This document shows positions 3,603 through 5,396 of a stretch of DNA of 5,396 nt, piece by piece; the stretch's first letter is position 1, and each line of letters starts with the position of its first letter. The notes beneath the pieces are model-generated. The model did not search any database. It was not told the DNA's origin and worked only from the letters and a program-made list of their open reading frames with translations. Location of the stretch: the NCBI GenBank assembly GCA_002774795.1, contig PCYI01000010.1:473-5868 (forward strand), given 5' to 3'. The position numbers were made by a program, and so were the translations under genes. Source of the DNA: Candidatus Vogelbacteria bacterium CG10_big_fil_rev_8_21_14_0_10_51_16 (GTDB lineage Bacteria > Patescibacteriota > Minisyncoccia > Phycocordibacterales > JACRKE01).

Positions 3603-4205
3603 ATGACAGAACTCCTTGGCAAACTTTTCGGTTCGATTGACCGCGTGAAGATTATGCGGCTTTTTCTCATGAACCCCGATAAGGCTTTCACGAAGGCGTC
3701 CGTTTCTCGTCGAAGCAAGGTTGCCGCGCGTACTCTCACAAGAGAACTTCGTTTACTTTCAGACCTTAAATTTATAAAGCAAAAGCAAGGAGTGGAGGAA
3801 GAGGAAGGGGGGAGTGGACGCAAAAAAGGTTGGCAGCTCGACCGTTCTTTTCCTTTGCTTACGCCCGTAAATCATCTTCTCTTCAATACTGAACCATTTC
3901 GCAACGACGAGCTTGTAAAGAAATTCAAAGGCGCGGGCCGCATTCGCCTTATTGTAACCGCCGGCATTTTTATCCAAGGGGAAAACAGCAGAGCCGACAT
4001 TTTGATAGTGGGTGACAACTTAAAGAGGCGTGCCCTTACAAATGCTCTGCGTAGTATTGAGGCCGAAGTGGGTCGCGAACTCACCTACGGCATTTTTGAA
4101 ACAGAGGAGTTCAAATACCGTTTGACAGTCTACGATAAATTCGTACGCGATCTTCTAGACTACCCGCACGAAGTGGTGCTCGACAAGCTCGGCATTACTG
4201 CCTAA
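3603..4205 (+). CDS. Winged-helix regulator with degenerate nucleotidyltransferase-like domain
   Basis: The 200-residue protein begins with a winged helix-turn-helix (about 1-80). SIDRVKIMRLFLMNPDKAFT leads into a recognition region (SRRSKVAARTLTRELRLLSDLKFI, 35-58), then a basic, glutamate-rich wing (60-78). The C-terminal half (about 112-198) resembles a minimal nucleotidyltransferase fold, with the strand IRLIVTAGIFI, then RADILIVGDNL (130-140) and GRELTYGIFETEEFKYRL (157-174). The Gly-Ser that opens the active site in true enzymes of this fold is absent, and only single aspartates of a possible DxD remain. I infer it is not an active transferase but a ligand- or protein-sensing domain on a DNA-binding protein. 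Such fusions recur in CPR genomes; their targets are not known to me. The ATG at 3603 is chosen because the domain begins there and the upstream frame only encodes hairpin and repeat sequence. It has its own terminator. Confidence 0.8.
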   Translation: MTELLGKLFGSIDRVKIMRLFLMNPDKAFTKASVSRRSKVAARTLTRELRLLSDLKFIKQKQGVEEEEGGSGRKKGWQLDRSFPLLTPVNHLLFNTEPFRNDELVKKFKGAGRIRLIVTAGIFIQGENSRADILIVGDNLKRRALTNALRSIEAEVGRELTYGIFETEEFKYRLTVYDKFVRDLLDYPHEVVLDKLGITA

Positions 4206-4228
4206 CTACAATAACCAAGATATGGCTC

Positions 4229-4260
4229 AACCACGGAAGGCCTCGCCTTCCGTGGTTTTG
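4229..4260 (+). terminator. Intrinsic terminator after the winged-helix gene
   Basis: CCACGGAAGGC (4231-4241) pairs with GCCTTCCGTGG (4245-4255) around CTC, extended by two A-T pairs, and is followed by TTTTGGTT. The T-tract is short but the stem is strong and perfect. Confidence 0.8.
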
Positions 4261-4350
4261 GTTCATGGCCTTAGTAAAGCATTAATTGAAATATGTTGCT
4301 GAAGCTTTGTTTATCCCCAGTTCTTCTTATGAGGCATGCTCTAAAGCGGG

Positions 4351-4356
4351 TATAAT
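4351..4356 (+). promoter_or_regulatory. Consensus -10 box placed for a leaderless transcript
   Basis: TATAAT ends six bases before the ATG at 4363, so the normal initiation point falls on the A of the start codon. A weak -35 candidate (TTATGA, 4327-4332, 18-bp spacer) is present. No ribosome binding site fits between the box and the ATG. Confidence 0.65.
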
Positions 4357-4362
4357 ATAGAG

Positions 4363-5396
4363 ATGAACCGAGCGTTTGCAAGGCGACTTTTTTTAGTAGC
4401 TCTAATTATCGGAATACTGAATTCTGGTGCACCTATTTCTGCACGAGCCGCCAGCTTTGATGCGGAGCGATTTACTGATGCTAGTCGAGCGAGAGTAAGC
4501 CAGATGGCAACGGTGACAGGGTCAATCATTAAAGCACTTAGAGATTTTTTCCGTAGTGATGTACCCGAAGAAAGCCTACCTCCTAAGGCGTTTCCACCAA
4601 AAATACCAGTCATCGCTCCTCCGGTCGGCGCGGCAAATGAAAATAAGGGGGAGCTTTTCGAGCTTCTGGGTCGTATTCGCCAAGTAGAAGAAAAGCTAGG
4701 TTCTCTGCCGAGTGATGCTGTCTTACAATCATCGGAGTCAGACGCTAGGGTCGAGAGAGTGGTGGAGAGAGTGGTCGAACGTCAACTGGTTTCCTCGCCC
4801 ATCACGGTGACTGGTCTTGACCGCGACGAGATGGAAGCCGAACTCAATTTACTAGACAACAAGCTTACTTCTCAGCTCGCTAATCTCTCGGCCACTAGCA
4901 ATCAACAGTCAGCGAGCATATATCGCGCCGTCTCTCTCACCAATCGCATCACCGACCTCTCAAACGTCAATCTCTCCAACGTCACTATTTCTGGTGCGAC
5001 CGGCCTCACTACCGCAGATATTCCCTCGCTTTCCGGAACTTACCTCTCGCTTGGCGGGGGCACCCTCACCGGCACCACCATCCTCTCTGGCGGTTTTTTC
5101 GGCATCGGCACCTCATCCCCCTACGCGGCCTTGTCGGTTGAGGGCGCCTCCGCGCTTGGCAACTCCGCCACCGCCGGCTACTTTATCGGTACTACGACCG
5201 CTACCTCCACCTTCGCGGGAGGCATTACCACGAATGCGCTCAATGTCACTTCCTCAACTGCTACTTCGACGTTTGCAAATGGTATTCAACTTTCGGGCGG
5301 CTGTTTTCGCTTACCGGATGGCACCTGTTCGGTGAGTACGGTCGTAGCTGGATCGGACACCCAAGTACAGTTCAATAGTGGCGGTGTGCTTGCGGC
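4363..5396 (+). CDS. Secreted beta-strand-repeat stalk or fibre protein, 5' part (runs off the window)
   Basis: The frame is open from the ATG at 4363 to the window end (344 codons, no stop). Residues 1-29 form a signal peptide: basic MNRAFARR, hydrophobic LFLVALIIGIL, and an A-R-A cleavage site before residue 30. A Pro-rich linker follows (66-90), then a probable coiled coil (about 95-180) containing VERVVERVVERQL (130-142). From about 200 the composition changes to Ser, Thr and Gly with short strands. This part includes TYLSLGGGTLTGTTILSG (226-243), FGIGTSSPYAALSVEG (246-261) and two copies of TATSTFAxGI twenty residues apart (279-288, 299-308). Next comes a two-Cys segment CFRLPDGTC (314-322), then SDTQVQFNSGG (331-341), a motif shared with phage-tail-like and S74-type fibres. 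Trimeric fibre architecture on the cell surface is my inference. A C-terminal anchor or S74 chaperone domain would lie beyond the window. Confidence 0.85.
   Translation, partial: MNRAFARRLFLVALIIGILNSGAPISARAASFDAERFTDASRARVSQMATVTGSIIKALRDFFRSDVPEESLPPKAFPPKIPVIAPPVGAANENKGELFELLGRIRQVEEKLGSLPSDAVLQSSESDARVERVVERVVERQLVSSPITVTGLDRDEMEAELNLLDNKLTSQLANLSATSNQQSASIYRAVSLTNRITDLSNVNLSNVTISGATGLTTADIPSLSGTYLSLGGGTLTGTTILSGGFFGIGTSSPYAALSVEGASALGNSATAGYFIGTTTATSTFAGGITTNALNVTSSTATSTFANGIQLSGGCFRLPDGTCSVSTVVAGSDTQVQFNSGGVLA

Noticed and set aside
4222..4302. 26-codon frame starting ATGGCTCAA across the terminator
   Set aside because: Most of it is the terminator hairpin, with no ribosome binding site and no similarity I recognise.
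4994..5335. Plus-strand frame of 113 codons inside the fibre gene
   Set aside because: It is Pro/Ser/Ala/Arg-rich shadow reading of the Ser/Thr-repeat codons in the true frame.

Overview
The window looks like chromosomal DNA from a bacterium of the Candidate Phyla Radiation (Patescibacteria), most likely Parcubacteria-like. This rests on gene families I associate with that group: a compact hicBA pair, a winged-helix protein fused to a degenerate nucleotidyltransferase-like domain, and a secreted beta-strand-repeat stalk protein. It is an inference; there is no rRNA gene or other decisive marker here. All supported genes lie on the plus strand.

Layout. Positions 1-1350 are visibly GC-rich. 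They hold the 3' part of an unrecognised protein gene, a 10-bp tandem repeat, a structured leader, an 84-residue unrecognised protein with a strong ribosome binding site, a palindromic REP-like repeat and a large hairpin terminator. Positions 1350-1950 are AT-richer and carry a hicB-hicA type toxin-antitoxin pair behind an extended -10 promoter that sits almost on the start codon. Positions 2020-3490 are the ribosomal stalk operon: a probable promoter, an L10 leader RNA, a REP-like hairpin, an attenuator-type terminator, rplJ (uL10), a heptamer-repeat hairpin, rplL (bL12), and a compact structured RNA of no class I recognise. Positions 3500-4260 hold two heptamer tracts flanking a perfect hairpin, then the winged-helix gene and its terminator. 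From 4363 to the window end runs an open secreted stalk or fibre protein gene, again with a -10 box placed so that the transcript would be leaderless.

How it works together. uL10 and bL12 form the ribosomal stalk, and the L10 leader should let excess L10 (with L12) shut down its own operon. The hicBA pair is a self-contained toxin-antitoxin module. The stalk protein is probably exported to the cell surface. The most unusual feature is not a protein. The 5' leaders of rplJ, rplL and the winged-helix gene have no Shine-Dalgarno sequence, and each consists largely of 7-bp tandem repeats. The repeat sequence differs from gene to gene but the period is always seven, and in the rplJ-rplL gap two such tracts are inverted relative to each other and can fold into one long hairpin.
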